From Picochlorum sp. 'celeri' (lineage: Eukaryota; Chlorophyta; Trebouxiophyceae), in contig JAACMV010000004.1 in NCBI GenBank assembly GCA_010909725.1, forward strand, positions 248,001 through 312,000: a DNA stretch of 64,000 bases, given 5' to 3'. Below, one piece after another: positions 42,526 through 53,322 of this stretch (position 1 is its first letter; every line of letters starts with the position of its first letter). Both the position numbers and the translations under genes were made by a program. Under the pieces are notes generated by a model, which ran no database searches, had not been told where the DNA came from, and saw only the letters and a program-made list of their open reading frames with translations.

Positions 42526-45500
42526 TTACCAATATGTGTTTCTAAATACCCATCCCTTTGGATAGTTTCTAATAATCATCTTGCGAATCTCATCGTATAC
42601 AAAGATGAACATGGCGTATGGAACACCGATGAACATGTAGAGGACAAACAACGGGCGGGTTGTCCATACGATTCGCAGGAATGGGACATAGGAGATGAGG
42701 CAGACAAAGAGAATCATGGTGAAGAGACCAGCATTGAGCACTCTGTTTCGCAATCCTTGGGTGAAGAGAGATTCCTTTCTGGTTTTGCAGATGAGGAGAT
42801 CAGCAGTACGAGCCACCACGACAGCTGCAAAGTATGCTGTTTGACCAGTGTACAAGACACTCTTTTGGGAGTCGAGGTTGGCAAAGTACTGCACCTGTCC
42901 GTTCCACCAGTAGTAGGAGCCCTGTTCACCGTATTCTCCATCGTTGACCAAACCTCTTCCTGCAAAGCCGTATTGGTCGGCGTTTGGCAGGTTGCAGTAT
43001 TGGTCAAACATGTTGGCTTCTGCCCTGGAAAGATACAGGGCGTATGCTGCGTCGCCACCGTAGTTGAATGGATTGGTGGGGTCGACGACGCCAGCATTCA
43101 CTCGTCTGACAAATTCATCGTTTGCGGCAATAAAGCGGTCCTTGAGTTGATCTGATAATCCTGCGTACCAGGAGCATGTGCGTCCGCATGTTGCCTGAAT
43201 GGCCGTATCCTTGTTTCCAAAAGTGTTATCATCATAGGCAATGCCTCTGAAGCCATACTGGGTGAACTCAATGAAAGGATCTGCTGTTCCGTTGAACGGA
43301 ATAGGGCATCCTTCCTTGCAAAATTTGAATTCATCAGCGGCTTGTCCATACAGAGTAGTCTGTCCTTCAAACGTCTCCTGTGGCTCTTCACATCCAAAAT
43401 GGCAATCTGCTGCCCATAAATTTCCAGAGGCGGCAATTTGGGGCTTGCAGAGCAATGGTCCGGTTTCCCATGAGATTCCACGGCCAATCATATTGCCCCA
43501 TTCATATCCGTAATCGTTGAACACACTCATGAATGCGAGGAAACCAGCGCATGTTTGAATCAGCCCAATCTGGAAGTATGAGAAGGAAATCAATCGCCTG
43601 GAGACAAGTCTCTCCACATCTGGGTTTCTGGGAGGCCTATCCATAATATCAGCCTCCTTTGGTTCGTACGCCAGGGAAATAGCGGGAAGCATATCGCATC
43701 CCAAATCGATGGAGAGAATCAAAATGGTGGAGATGGCTGGTGGGAAGCTGAGCACGACAAACAGCAAGAATGGAATCTGTTCTGGGAATTTGGATGCAAG
43801 CGTGTATGCAATGGACTTTTTGAGATTGTCGAAAATTACTCGACCTTCTTCAACTCCATTGACAATGGATGCAAAATTATCATCCATGAGAATCATATCT
43901 GCTGCTTCCTTGGACACATCCTTTCCAGAAATACCCATGGCAATTCCCGTGTTGGCCTTTTTCAGGGCTGGGGCATCATTCACACCATCACCTGTGACGG
44001 CGACATTCTCTCCACGGCGTTGGCAGTTTTCTACAATGAGCAACTTGTGAGCTGGAGAGACACGAGCGAAAACAATCTGCTCGTGATCAAGAGCCCAGTC
44101 CCATTTGTTCTGCCGTTCCACTGGATCAGAAATTTCCATCCACTCTCTGATATCATCTCCCTTTACAACCAGAGCCTTTCCTGCATCCCATTTGTCCTGA
44201 TCAATGATGCCAACCTGTTTTGCAATGGCAAGAGCTGTGATCGGATGATCTCCAGTGACCATGTACACCTTGATGCGGGCACGTTTGCATTTTGCCACAG
44301 CTTCAGGAACACCCTCTCTTGGTGGATCAATGAGTGACATGAGTCCAACAAATGTAAGGTCCTCAGTTGGGAAATTTGGTTCTGGCTTGTTTGTAAATGC
44401 GTAATCCATAGGAAGATCGAGATTCTTCATGGCAAATCCAAGCACACGCTCTCCCATGGCTCCCAGGTTCTCATAGGCATCCTGATACTTTTTCCTCCAC
44501 TCATCCGTCATTGGAATCTCCTCACCATTGATCAAAATCTTGGTACATCTGTTGATGACTCGTTCTGGGGCACCCTTGAACACCATGAGAGGATTCTTGG
44601 CAGATGGATCCTCTGGCTTGTGGATGGAAAGCTGCCACTTGTTTGTTGAGTTGAATTTGATCTCATGCAACTTTGGGTTGGCAGCATGATACTCTGATAC
44701 ATCGCGTATCAACTGCACACACTTGATCAACGCACTCTCAGACGCATCTCCAGTGCACGTAAGTCCCAACAAGTTGAAGTCAGGAGACTGAACTTCCTCA
44801 GCGAGATTCAATGCCGGTTTATCCTCATCATCAGCATCTGTCAAAACAAATCGGGAGTTGTTACACAGGGTTGCAACCCTCTGCAACGCCTGCCAAGTTG
44901 GTGCTTGTGTATCATACTTTGGTCCTTTGATAACACCTGGCCTCATGGCTGCCTTCAACTGTGGAAGATTTCTTGCTGCAGGAACCGTCACCAATTGCCC
45001 ATCATACCATGCGTGCTGAACAGTCATTCTATTCTGCGTCAATGTACCAGTCTTATCCGATGCAATAACTGTGGTTGATCCAAGGTTTTCAACACTTGGC
45101 ATGCCCTTGACCAACACATTCTTGGCATACATGTGCTTGGCAGACAATGCCAAGGACACAGTCAGCGTGACAAGCAAACCTTCTGGCACTGTACCAACAA
45201 TAATACCAATAGCAAACACAATCATTTCGATTGCTGATGCTCCAGCCACAAAGATACCGATCAAAATAAAGGTAATACCGATCAAAATAGCAATCACTGA
45301 GATAATCTTGATGAAAATATCCACCTCAACCTGGAACTGTGTCGCCTCGTCATTACCAGACTCTGCTGCCAGACCAGCAATCTGTCCCATCACAGTTTTA
45401 TCACCTGTTCCAATGACAATACCACGTCCTGATCCACCAACAACAATAGTGGTATAGAACATGAGATTCTGTGCTTCCAAAGGAACCGTGACTGGTTTAC

Positions 45501-46333
45501 CATTGGGCCCAATCTGCAAATCAGGCTCTCTCTCCTGAGGCTCAGCCTCACCGGTCAATGAAGAATTATCCACTTTGATATCGTTTGCAATGACAACACG
45601 CATATCAGCTGGAACCTGATCTCCATCTCCAAACTCAACCACATCTCCAGGGACCAGTTCCTCTGCCTCAATAATACTAATGTTACCATCACGCAACACC
45701 TTGCACTTCTTGGGCACCAGCTTTTTGAACCCTTCCATCACAGAATCTGCCTTTGCTTCCGTCAAGTACGAGAATGTGGCAGAGATGAACACCACAAGAA
45801 ACAAGACAACACCCAAGTACAGATTTGTAGGATCTGATTGATCAATTCCATAGGCAACAAAACACAACACGCCACCAAACAGCAGCAGAATCATAAACAC
45901 ATTCGCATACTGCTCCAAATACTTGACCCACCAAGGAATCACCACGGGAGGTGTCAACCGATTCCAACCATACTTTTCCCTGTTCTGCAACACTTGAGCA
46001 GAACTCAAACCATTCTCAGGAGTCGACCCATAGTACTCATACACCTTCTCCGCTGGCCATGTATGCTCTGTAAAACCAATTTCCTGTCGAAGCTTTTCCG
46101 CTCGAGATGTATCCTTGGAAGACCTGCAATACCATGACACACAATCGTTTGAGGGTAGGGCAACACCACACATGGTCGTCTTAGGGTATTCCAGCAATAC
46201 AACCCTAGGCGTCCAAGCACCAAACATTCGCGTACTTTTTCCTAGACAGCGCATTTTTCAGCTTTTTTGACAAAGATTTTGCCACCTTTTGCTCCTCTGG
46301 GACATCTGTCCCGCCATTCTGCCCTTCACTCAT
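42526..46333 (-). CDS. Na+/K+-ATPase-type alpha subunit (P-type IIC)
   Basis: Plasma-membrane cation pump. Exons 46333-46236 and 46123-42526 join across a 112-bp intron (GTACGC...GCAG), giving 1231 residues starting MSEGQNGGTDVPEEQKVAKS. Motifs: SSLTGE, VGTVPEGLL in M4, SDKTGTLT with the phosphorylated Asp, KGAPER, MVTGDHP, TGDGVNDAP, M6 IDLGCDMLPAISLAYE. M5 reads YTLASKFPEQIPF: the glutamate is kept, but the position of animal Asn776 is Lys. The M7-M8 loop is greatly extended (about 215 residues, Cys-rich, with CHFGCEEP and TCGRTCSWY). From memory, some algal type IIC pumps also have long M7-M8 loops. No beta subunit is in the window. Confidence 0.95.
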
Positions 46334-47074
46334 AACCTCGTAGAAACCCTGCCGTTCACCCTCGACACAAAGAGCCTCCAATCAACACCAAACTAACTGC
46401 ATTGATGACACAGATACACTCGTGTGAATTTATATTGCAATACAGACATTCTCTACCCATCATCGCAGCCATTCCTTCGACCATGACTGGAAGTCATGGG
46501 TCCTCCATGTATGCTTGTAGCCCTTATTCACCGCTTGATGACCACGATGAGGGCAATACAGCATGTGATATTTACAACACTAGGCAGACAACGCACATGC
46601 AATCCAATTGATCGCCGTACTACTCTAGGGAAATCGAGGTACACAAATGTCGATTCACGTCGACCAAATAGGGTACTCCGTGCCGAATACTTTCCCTATT
46701 CTGATACACGAGACCTAGAATAATAGTACAAAAACGTGTTTATTCTGAATCAAACAGCAACGACAAGAGTCCATGTGACCCCAATCATGGGTTTTGTTCC
46801 TTCTGACTGAAAAATATTCCCCATATTCCCTTTTGTATCGGTCAATGGTCATCTACAATGGGAACAGGCTGTTTCAGAAAGATTCCTTACGAACAGGGCG
46901 CCTTCTCCTCCATCGTTCCAGCCTGATGCAGGCTGCATCGCATCATGTTGTTTAGTTCTCTCCTCAATGCAGTACTTTCTTTTTTTTAATAATTATTCAT
47001 ACACATGCATGCATGCATTGATTCATCATAGATGTATGTATACTACTACTACGAATGCCTGACGGTACACAGAC
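46334..47074. other. Divergent intergenic region
   Basis: 741 bp between the ATPase and RPC8 starts. It includes a TACTACTAC run at 47040-47051 just before RPC8. No gene was recognised. Confidence 0.5.
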
Positions 47075-47644
47075 ATGTTTGTGCTGAAAACATTGCAGAC
47101 AAATGTCTGCCTGGACCCATCCATGCTGGGGCAGGAGACGATAGATGCCGTGGAATCCATCCTAAAGAAGAGATATACTGATAGGGTGATGCAGCAGGTG
47201 GGGTTGGTGGTGCATGTGTATGATGTGTTGCATATAGGGGAGGGGTCTGTGTATCACTCCAGGGGCAATGTGTATCACGATGTTGAATTCCGAGCCATCG
47301 TGTTTTGTCCGTTTCAATCCGAGCTGTTGATTGGTAGAATTACTCAGATGAATGAGAGTGGGATACATGTGAGTCTAGGGTTCTTTGATGATGTGTTTGT
47401 TCCGCCAGAATTGTTGCAACAGCCAGCTGTGTGGAACGGTGCAGAGCAGGCGTGGTGTTGGAAAATGGACGAGGACAGTGATCCGTTGTATTATGCTATC
47501 GGGGGAAAGATTAGGTTTAAAGTGCACGCTGTCAAGTTTATATCGAGTGATGAGGCGGGCAAGGAGGGTGTGCCGTTGTGTAGTGTGATTGGGCGGTCTG
47601 ATGGGACTGGGTTGGGCATGTTGGCGTGGGAGTGGGGTGAATAG
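47075..47644 (+). CDS. RPC8: RNA polymerase III subunit RPC8 (RPC25, Rpb7 family)
   Basis: Stalk subunit of Pol III, 189 residues, ATG 47075, no intron. An Rpb7 N-terminal domain (MFVLKTLQTNVCLDPSM, VGLVVHVYDV) is followed by an S1/OB domain. The stretch GRITQMNESGIHVSLGFFDDVFVPPELLQQP and the ending EPGLGLLSWW-like GTGLGMLAWEW are RPC25 signatures, not Rpb7. Its presence alongside a Pol III-dependent permuted tRNA gene is incidental. It is convergent with EMC3, 60 bp apart. Confidence 0.92.
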   Translation: MFVLKTLQTNVCLDPSMLGQETIDAVESILKKRYTDRVMQQVGLVVHVYDVLHIGEGSVYHSRGNVYHDVEFRAIVFCPFQSELLIGRITQMNESGIHVSLGFFDDVFVPPELLQQPAVWNGAEQAWCWKMDEDSDPLYYAIGGKIRFKVHAVKFISSDEAGKEGVPLCSVIGRSDGTGLGMLAWEWGE

Positions 47645-47704
47645 CAAGACACAAAGGCCATCCGTCTCATGATATATATAGTATGTATATAGAATAATAA
47701 TAAA

Positions 47705-48550
47705 TTATGTTTTTCGTAACACGTTGGCGGCTCTCTTCTCCGCATGTTCCATATTCCATCGATGCTGGAGCAAATCCATTACTTTGGCTTCATCAGCAAA
47801 CTGCTTTTTCGGATCGGCTGCAGCCGGGTTCATCATCATTCCCTTTTGCTGCATCTGTGCTGCCATAGCAGCATCGTTGACGACGTCTTTGAAGAACAAG
47901 GTGAGAATACCTCGTGATCCAAAGAGAAGCAGCATGTAGTATGACAAAGAGGAGAGGTAGGTCACATCTAATGAGGGGAGATCTATTCCAGACTGCAGCA
48001 TGCCACGAAACTTTGGCGAGAGGGAAAAGGGGAGTTTTCCTAATATAAATCCTCTAAAGAAATAGTTCACAAAGGCTCCCAATGCCAGCTGTGGACCTAA
48101 ACCTCCCAATTGTTGCTTCATCATCCCGCTCATCATATCAGGGTTGGTCATCATCATCTCTGCCATATCCTTCTTCTCAATCTCCTCGTGCAACACCCCA
48201 TGCTCTTTATCTGTAAAGTATTGAATCCTCTGTTGGAATCCTAGAGGCGTGATCATGCATGATGATGCCTTCATCGTCTGACATCGTCCTATAATGGCCT
48301 TTTGCCTGGCCTCTTTGGCTGCCTCTTCTGATGTCTTTTGAGAAGAAGGGCTCTTACTTTGAGACCCACCACCCAGAAACTGCGCCATAAATCATCGTTA
48401 AGAATGTATAGAGGAGTACTACGACTGATATGCACGTACCACGGAGGCAAACTGGCGTAATAAGAGAAGCAGAAATACAGACACTGTGAGAGGGAGTAAC
48501 ACCCAATTTCTGACCTCGCGGTCGATGACTAGATCATGATCTGATGTCAT
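47705..48550 (-). CDS. EMC3: ER membrane complex subunit 3
   Basis: Insertase subunit of the EMC (YidC/Oxa1 superfamily) that inserts membrane helices at the ER. Exons 48550-48440 and 48379-47705 flank a 60-bp intron (GTACGT...GCAG); 261 residues. The first membrane helix is WVLLPLTVSVFLLLLLRQF, then a cytosolic part with AEMMMTNPDMMSGMMKQQ and two more helices around FVNYFFRGFILGKLPFSL and YYMLLLFGSRGI. Family-diagnostic FGSRGI and PFSLSPKFRGMLQ are present. Confidence 0.94.
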
Positions 48551-48961
48551 GGCGATTGTTGTCTTTTTTAGTCGTAATTCAGTATTAAATATTGTGATGT
48601 GGTGACAACGAGGAGGAGGAATCTCTTGTGTGAAGACACGAATGACATTCATGGCGATATAGCCATCGATCAAATGGATGCTTGGACCGATGTTTTTGAA
48701 CCAGTCAAGAGGTATGCTCCCATGGTCGATGTGGAAACACAGAATGCGGTACGGGAGGCCTGATTGGGCGTTATATTTGCAAAACTATATATTAAAAATT
48801 ACATTTGGTAGTATTGCAGGTATCTGAGAGGCCATCGTAGCAGATCGTTGGCATCTCAGAAGGAACATTTCGCTGTGATTGTGATCGACGAATGCGCTCC
48901 TGATACGGCTCTATCGGACTGCGAAGGATTGTAGATTTACATTATTATTTTATTTAGACTC
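48551..48961. other. Divergent region with a possible micro-gene
   Basis: 411 bp between EMC3 and FAT starts. An ATG at 48675 opens MDAWTDVFEPVKRYAPMVDV and meets a GTACGG donor at about 48750 and a GCAG acceptor near 48820; this would give only about 33 residues, so I leave it as a possibility. Confidence 0.35.
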
Positions 48962-50020
48962 ATGGCCACCGTATCAAGTCACATGGCGTGTCGATGCATG
49001 GGGAATAGAGTAGAGGTTAATCACTTGTTGCAACGAGGCAGCTCGAGGCGGAATGGAATGTTTTCTTTACATAGGAAGGACCGACAGCATGGGTACAGGT
49101 GCCATGTGGCCGTGGCGGAGGGGTCTACAGGGGAAACATCGCGGTTGGAATGCTACAGTGAGGTGTGGAGGGCTCCAAAGCCGAGTCGGATGATTGCTGA
49201 TGGGAGGGCATTTGAAGAAGAGCATCGAGTGCGTGGGTATGAAGTTGGGCCGAATCGTAGGACAACGATGATTACGATTGCGAATTTATTGCAAGAGGTG
49301 GCGTCGAATCACGTCGTGTCAATGTGGGGCAGGAGTGATGAAGGGTTTGCGACTGACCCAGAGATGGCAAAGGAGGGATTGATTTTTGTGATGACTCGCA
49401 TGCAGATACAGATGGATTCGTATCCGGCGTGGGGGGATGTTGTTCATTTTGAGACGTGGTTCAAGGAATCTGGGAGGATGAGGGCGCAGCGAGATTGGGT
49501 GGTGAGGAATTCTGAGGGGGTTGAGATTGGACGGGCGACGAGCACATGGGTCACGATTAGTATGAAGACGAGACGGTTGGTGAGACTTCCGGATCGAATT
49601 AGAGAGCGCTTCTCACGGTTTCAGTTACCCGATGGGGAGGATGCACTGTCGGAGGACAGATCCAGGCTCAAACTCCCTGATTTGGTGTCTGATGAGGAGG
49701 TGAACGTGCTGCCTCAGATTGCTCGCATGTCTGATATGGATATGAACGGGCATATCAATAATGTCACGTACATTGGGTGGGTATTGGAGACTGTCCCTGA
49801 AGAGTTGCAGAATGAAAGGCAGTTGTATCAGGTTGAGATTGATTACAAGAATGAATGTACCAGTGGTGACGTTGTCCATCCTCTTGCAGAGGAAAGTGAC
49901 ACCCCGGATGTCTTCAGAGATGTGGATACTGTGACATATGTTCACAGCTTGACACGACATACTGATGCTGGCTCCAAACCAACAGAGTTGGTACGAGCAA
50001 GAACCATGTGGAGAGTGTGA
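48962..50020 (+). CDS. FAT: Plastid acyl-ACP thioesterase
   Basis: Releases fatty acids from acyl carrier protein in the plastid stroma. Single exon, 352 residues, ATG 48962. Residues 1-60 form a basic transit-peptide-like region. Double hot-dog fold: EEHRVRGYEVGPNRRTTM and ETWFKESGRMRAQRDW in the first half; the second has catalytic Asn/His in MDMNGHINNVTYIGWVLE near 262-264 and Cys near 300 in YKNECTSGD. All three residues are intact. Whether FATA or FATB in specificity cannot be told; green algae usually have one mixed type. Confidence 0.93.
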   Translation: MATVSSHMACRCMGNRVEVNHLLQRGSSRRNGMFSLHRKDRQHGYRCHVAVAEGSTGETSRLECYSEVWRAPKPSRMIADGRAFEEEHRVRGYEVGPNRRTTMITIANLLQEVASNHVVSMWGRSDEGFATDPEMAKEGLIFVMTRMQIQMDSYPAWGDVVHFETWFKESGRMRAQRDWVVRNSEGVEIGRATSTWVTISMKTRRLVRLPDRIRERFSRFQLPDGEDALSEDRSRLKLPDLVSDEEVNVLPQIARMSDMDMNGHINNVTYIGWVLETVPEELQNERQLYQVEIDYKNECTSGDVVHPLAEESDTPDVFRDVDTVTYVHSLTRHTDAGSKPTELVRARTMWRV

Positions 50021-50071
50021 TTTCACATTTTGTTTCTTTCTTTCATGTTTCATAATTGTTTATAAAAGAAA

Positions 50072-52405
50072 TTAAAAATCATTCTCACCAGACATGATGC
50101 CATCCCAAAGTGCCTTGACGACTGGAATAATCATGGCCAGTGCGAGCTGTGGATAATCATGAGAGTTGATGCGGGTAGCGATGGTTCCATTGCCCTTATT
50201 GTTGTAGCTACTATTCGCCGAGACGATTGTATCGCTCTTTCCTCCTCTTCCAGAGAGCTTTGGAAGTCTGAACTCTGTAGCAATGTTGCCGCCAATGGTT
50301 GTGTCTCGCTTTTGGAACACCGCAGACCCACCAATGAGGAGGCGGGTGCTTGGGTCACCATCAGGGCGCAAGCGCAAGTCTGCTGCAGCGGCTGTGCCAT
50401 GATCCATCATACCCGCAGCTTTGCAATACACTCTTCCAATCGAGGTTCTCAATTTGGCATTTGGGGTGATTTTGATACGGTCATCTATCTTCATCCCGTA
50501 TGCTATTGTGCTATTCTTGAATGGATGAGAGTAATCCTCTCCCAGCTTGCTCACAATCATTCCGGCAGTGAGTTTGTTTCTTTTACCCGTCTTCAATCTC
50601 GTTTCCGCTCTGCTGGTATACAGCACATCCCTGCCAATTGTCTGACCATTGATCTCCATGGTACTTGCCCACCCAGATGTGTGGAAGTACGACCCTTCTA
50701 CCTGGGACTGGCATGCAAACTGGTCCTTATCTTTAGTCAATTGACAATATGCCAAGCATGGGACACCCCCAAGGTATTGACCACGTGGTCTCAAAACTCC
50801 CTGCTTTTCAATGTGAATGGTATCCACGCCATCCTGATGATCAATCCCTCCTTCCCCAACAATAGGCCTCACAAGCACTGATGTCGGGTCTTCCAACACA
50901 TTAAAGTGATGGGAAGATACATCAGAATCAAATGATGGACCAAGCTGTGGTGGTGGAGCCAAAATTGGCACTGCAGCTTCCCCTGATCGTGCCTCCTCTG
51001 CCTTTTGCTTGAGGAAAATCCTCTTTTTCCTCAATGCAGCAGCCTTCTCATCGCCACTCATACGATTGATTTCATCCTGCATTGGGATCTCACGCTCATC
51101 CTCTGGTGCCTTGCGAGGTCCCCGGAAATCCACCAGTCGGGACAAGAGCCATCCAATCGGTGGCATTTTCATCCCAGCATAGGGATTCATCATCGCCTTT
51201 TTCTTCTTCTTTCCAACATCTCCAGGCTTGAGAGCTGTATTTGCCTCATTTAACACCATTGTTGTCAAACACAGCATCAACAACTGACGCCTCCATGGTG
51301 TCCCATTAGGAAGGACAGGTTCCCCATCTTCAGTCTTGGGGCAGTTTGGTGAGTTTTCTACAGGGCAAGATGGATTGATCAAGCGCTGATCACCAGTCAC
51401 AAGTCGAATTACCTGCTGCACTTGATTGCTTCTCTGCGTCTCATACGATTCTTGAGGAATTGGCTGCCCATTTGCACCATCAGGTGGTGGAGACCCTCCA
51501 TGCGTTAATGTCAACATTGTCGAGAACCAAATATCAGGACCAAACACGTCAGAAATAGACCGCATCACAGCCACATCAGCTTGATCTCGGCGAGTCACAT
51601 CCATACGATCCATGTACAGCACAGCATGAGGCTTGTGCTTCTGGAATGCCCTCTTGGCCGCATGCAAAATCTTCAAGTTATCTGCCTGACAAGAAGGTCC
51701 AGGATTCAACCCTGGGGTGTCGATAAAAGTCACTCCAATACCATTCACTTCTCCTCTCAAAATCTGAACGCTGTCAGTTGGGTGATACCCAGATAAAGGC
51801 TCGATACCCAACAAGTTATGGAGGGTCGCCGTCTTTCCCACACCAGCCATACCAAGCACCAACACCTTGCACGAAAAATCCAAAGGCTCCCCCAAAACTT
51901 CCAATCTCTCAGCTTCAGCCTGCGCCCTTCCCTCCACATCGCCTTGCTGCTGCTGAGACTCCAGATGAATCTTCTCTGCCATCCCCAATCTGAACATGAC
52001 CTGTTGAATCATGGTACTCCTGGTCGGATACCGCAACCTCAACGCGGCCCTATAAATATCCGTCCTGAAACCTTGCACCTGTTTCCTAATCTTGGCCACC
52101 TTGGGAGACTCCTCCACCGCTCCTTCTTGCTGCTGCTGAGTGTTCTGTGGAACAGCTGCAGTCACAGCCGCATTCCTCGTCTGCGATGCAGGCCTTGGCC
52201 TGGGTGGAAGCTTTGGAAGACCACTACCAGTGGTATTTCTCGCATCCTCAGGGGCATCGTTCACATTCCCCTCGGGAGCATCCCCATACTCGTAATCGTC
52301 CTCCGTGCGGACTCCTTCTTCGTCACCAGACATCGGATCAGACAGATACACCTCACTACAGCATATAATATCGTTATAATCATATCCATCCAGTCGAATC
52401 AGCAT
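50072..52405 (-). CDS. TOC159: TOC159-type plastid protein import receptor GTPase
   Basis: Outer-envelope receptor of the plastid TOC translocon. 777 residues from ATG 52405; the Met at 52333 (MSGDEEGVRTEDDYEYG) is an alternative start directly before the acidic domain. Acidic A domain (about 25-110), G domain with VLVLGMAGVGKTATLHNLLG near 180-198, DTPGLNPGP, MLTLTHGGSPPP, and a C-terminal beta-rich M domain (about 440-777) ending LALAMIIPVVKALWDGIMSG. The A domain is short, as in algal and Toc90/120-like members. A donor-like AG-GTACGT and a GCAG acceptor upstream of the ATG suggest a 5' leader intron. Confidence 0.93.
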   Translation of the reverse strand: MLIRLDGYDYNDIICCSEVYLSDPMSGDEEGVRTEDDYEYGDAPEGNVNDAPEDARNTTGSGLPKLPPRPRPASQTRNAAVTAAVPQNTQQQQEGAVEESPKVAKIRKQVQGFRTDIYRAALRLRYPTRSTMIQQVMFRLGMAEKIHLESQQQQGDVEGRAQAEAERLEVLGEPLDFSCKVLVLGMAGVGKTATLHNLLGIEPLSGYHPTDSVQILRGEVNGIGVTFIDTPGLNPGPSCQADNLKILHAAKRAFQKHKPHAVLYMDRMDVTRRDQADVAVMRSISDVFGPDIWFSTMLTLTHGGSPPPDGANGQPIPQESYETQRSNQVQQVIRLVTGDQRLINPSCPVENSPNCPKTEDGEPVLPNGTPWRRQLLMLCLTTMVLNEANTALKPGDVGKKKKKAMMNPYAGMKMPPIGWLLSRLVDFRGPRKAPEDEREIPMQDEINRMSGDEKAAALRKKRIFLKQKAEEARSGEAAVPILAPPPQLGPSFDSDVSSHHFNVLEDPTSVLVRPIVGEGGIDHQDGVDTIHIEKQGVLRPRGQYLGGVPCLAYCQLTKDKDQFACQSQVEGSYFHTSGWASTMEINGQTIGRDVLYTSRAETRLKTGKRNKLTAGMIVSKLGEDYSHPFKNSTIAYGMKIDDRIKITPNAKLRTSIGRVYCKAAGMMDHGTAAAADLRLRPDGDPSTRLLIGGSAVFQKRDTTIGGNIATEFRLPKLSGRGGKSDTIVSANSSYNNKGNGTIATRINSHDYPQLALAMIIPVVKALWDGIMSGENDF

Positions 52406-53322
52406 CGCATACTGCAGTGGCGATTTTCACTGGCAGCAGCCAGTGTCGTCGTCTTCATCACTGAATATCCACGTACCTACTGCTATTACTCAATGAATCA
52501 CTCATGTAAATACACTAGAATATTGAATCAGTTTTGGTATGGACAGAGCAGCGCATTGTCGCTGGTTTGGAGGCGATTGCCGATACGGAGAGAGATTGCC
52601 CAGCTCGCTGGGATCTCCTCTTGAGGGATCTCTTATAAGAGTAAGAGAGAAGAAGAGCTGGTGTTGTTACATGGTCCTGCTGATACATCGTCACGGTAAT
52701 GATCAATTCGTGAAGCTTCTTCTTTTGAAAGACAATGCTCATACTTGATGTTTATATGCGATGATTGTACGATACATGGGGTATCGTGGGATCTGTCTGA
52801 TATTAATGGTACTACATGTTGGATTGAGTCTAGAGGGTCTCTATGCAGTGACGTTGGGAGTATGACGCACCTGGAGTGCATACATGATCGTGCCGTAGGA
52901 TGTTTCATTCGTATCTCGACACTGACTTGCTGTTTTTGATGGCTCAGAGAATCGCTCGGGTGTGAATCCTGTGTGGAGTCACCGAGTGTAATATACCAAA
53001 TATCCGACTCGTGATTGCCGAAAAACTGCCGCCTTTTCTTCGATGAATTTGATTTTAATAGATGATGGAGAATTGGAGGAATATTTGCCTCAAGTCAGCG
53101 AAACTGTGGAGGCTTTATGCGCATGCAAATTTGAACGCACAGTACGTTACATGCAATGGCGTGTAACGTAATCGCAAGGAGCTGCTCTGCAGCGTGATAA
53201 AGACACATATACGAGATGGAAAGCTGAGTTTGCATCCTGTGTCGATCAAAAATATAAGATACAAGGATATACATTACCATTGTAGTGACGTGTGCTGTCC
53301 ATTAATACAATACTGTACATGT
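52406..53322. other. Intergenic without a firm gene
   Basis: Contains leader of the TOC gene and plus-strand open pieces (around 52745-52939, ICDDCTIHGVSWDLSDING) that I cannot link into a gene. A small ORF at 53044 (MNLILIDDGELEEYLPQ) is unassigned. Confidence 0.4.

Noticed and set aside
46124..46254. Extended N-terminus of the Na+/K+-ATPase read straight through
   Set aside because: It starts without a conventional context and has no family likeness; the upstream exon 46333-46236 joined over a 112-bp intron gives an ATG-led, charged N-terminus typical of the family.
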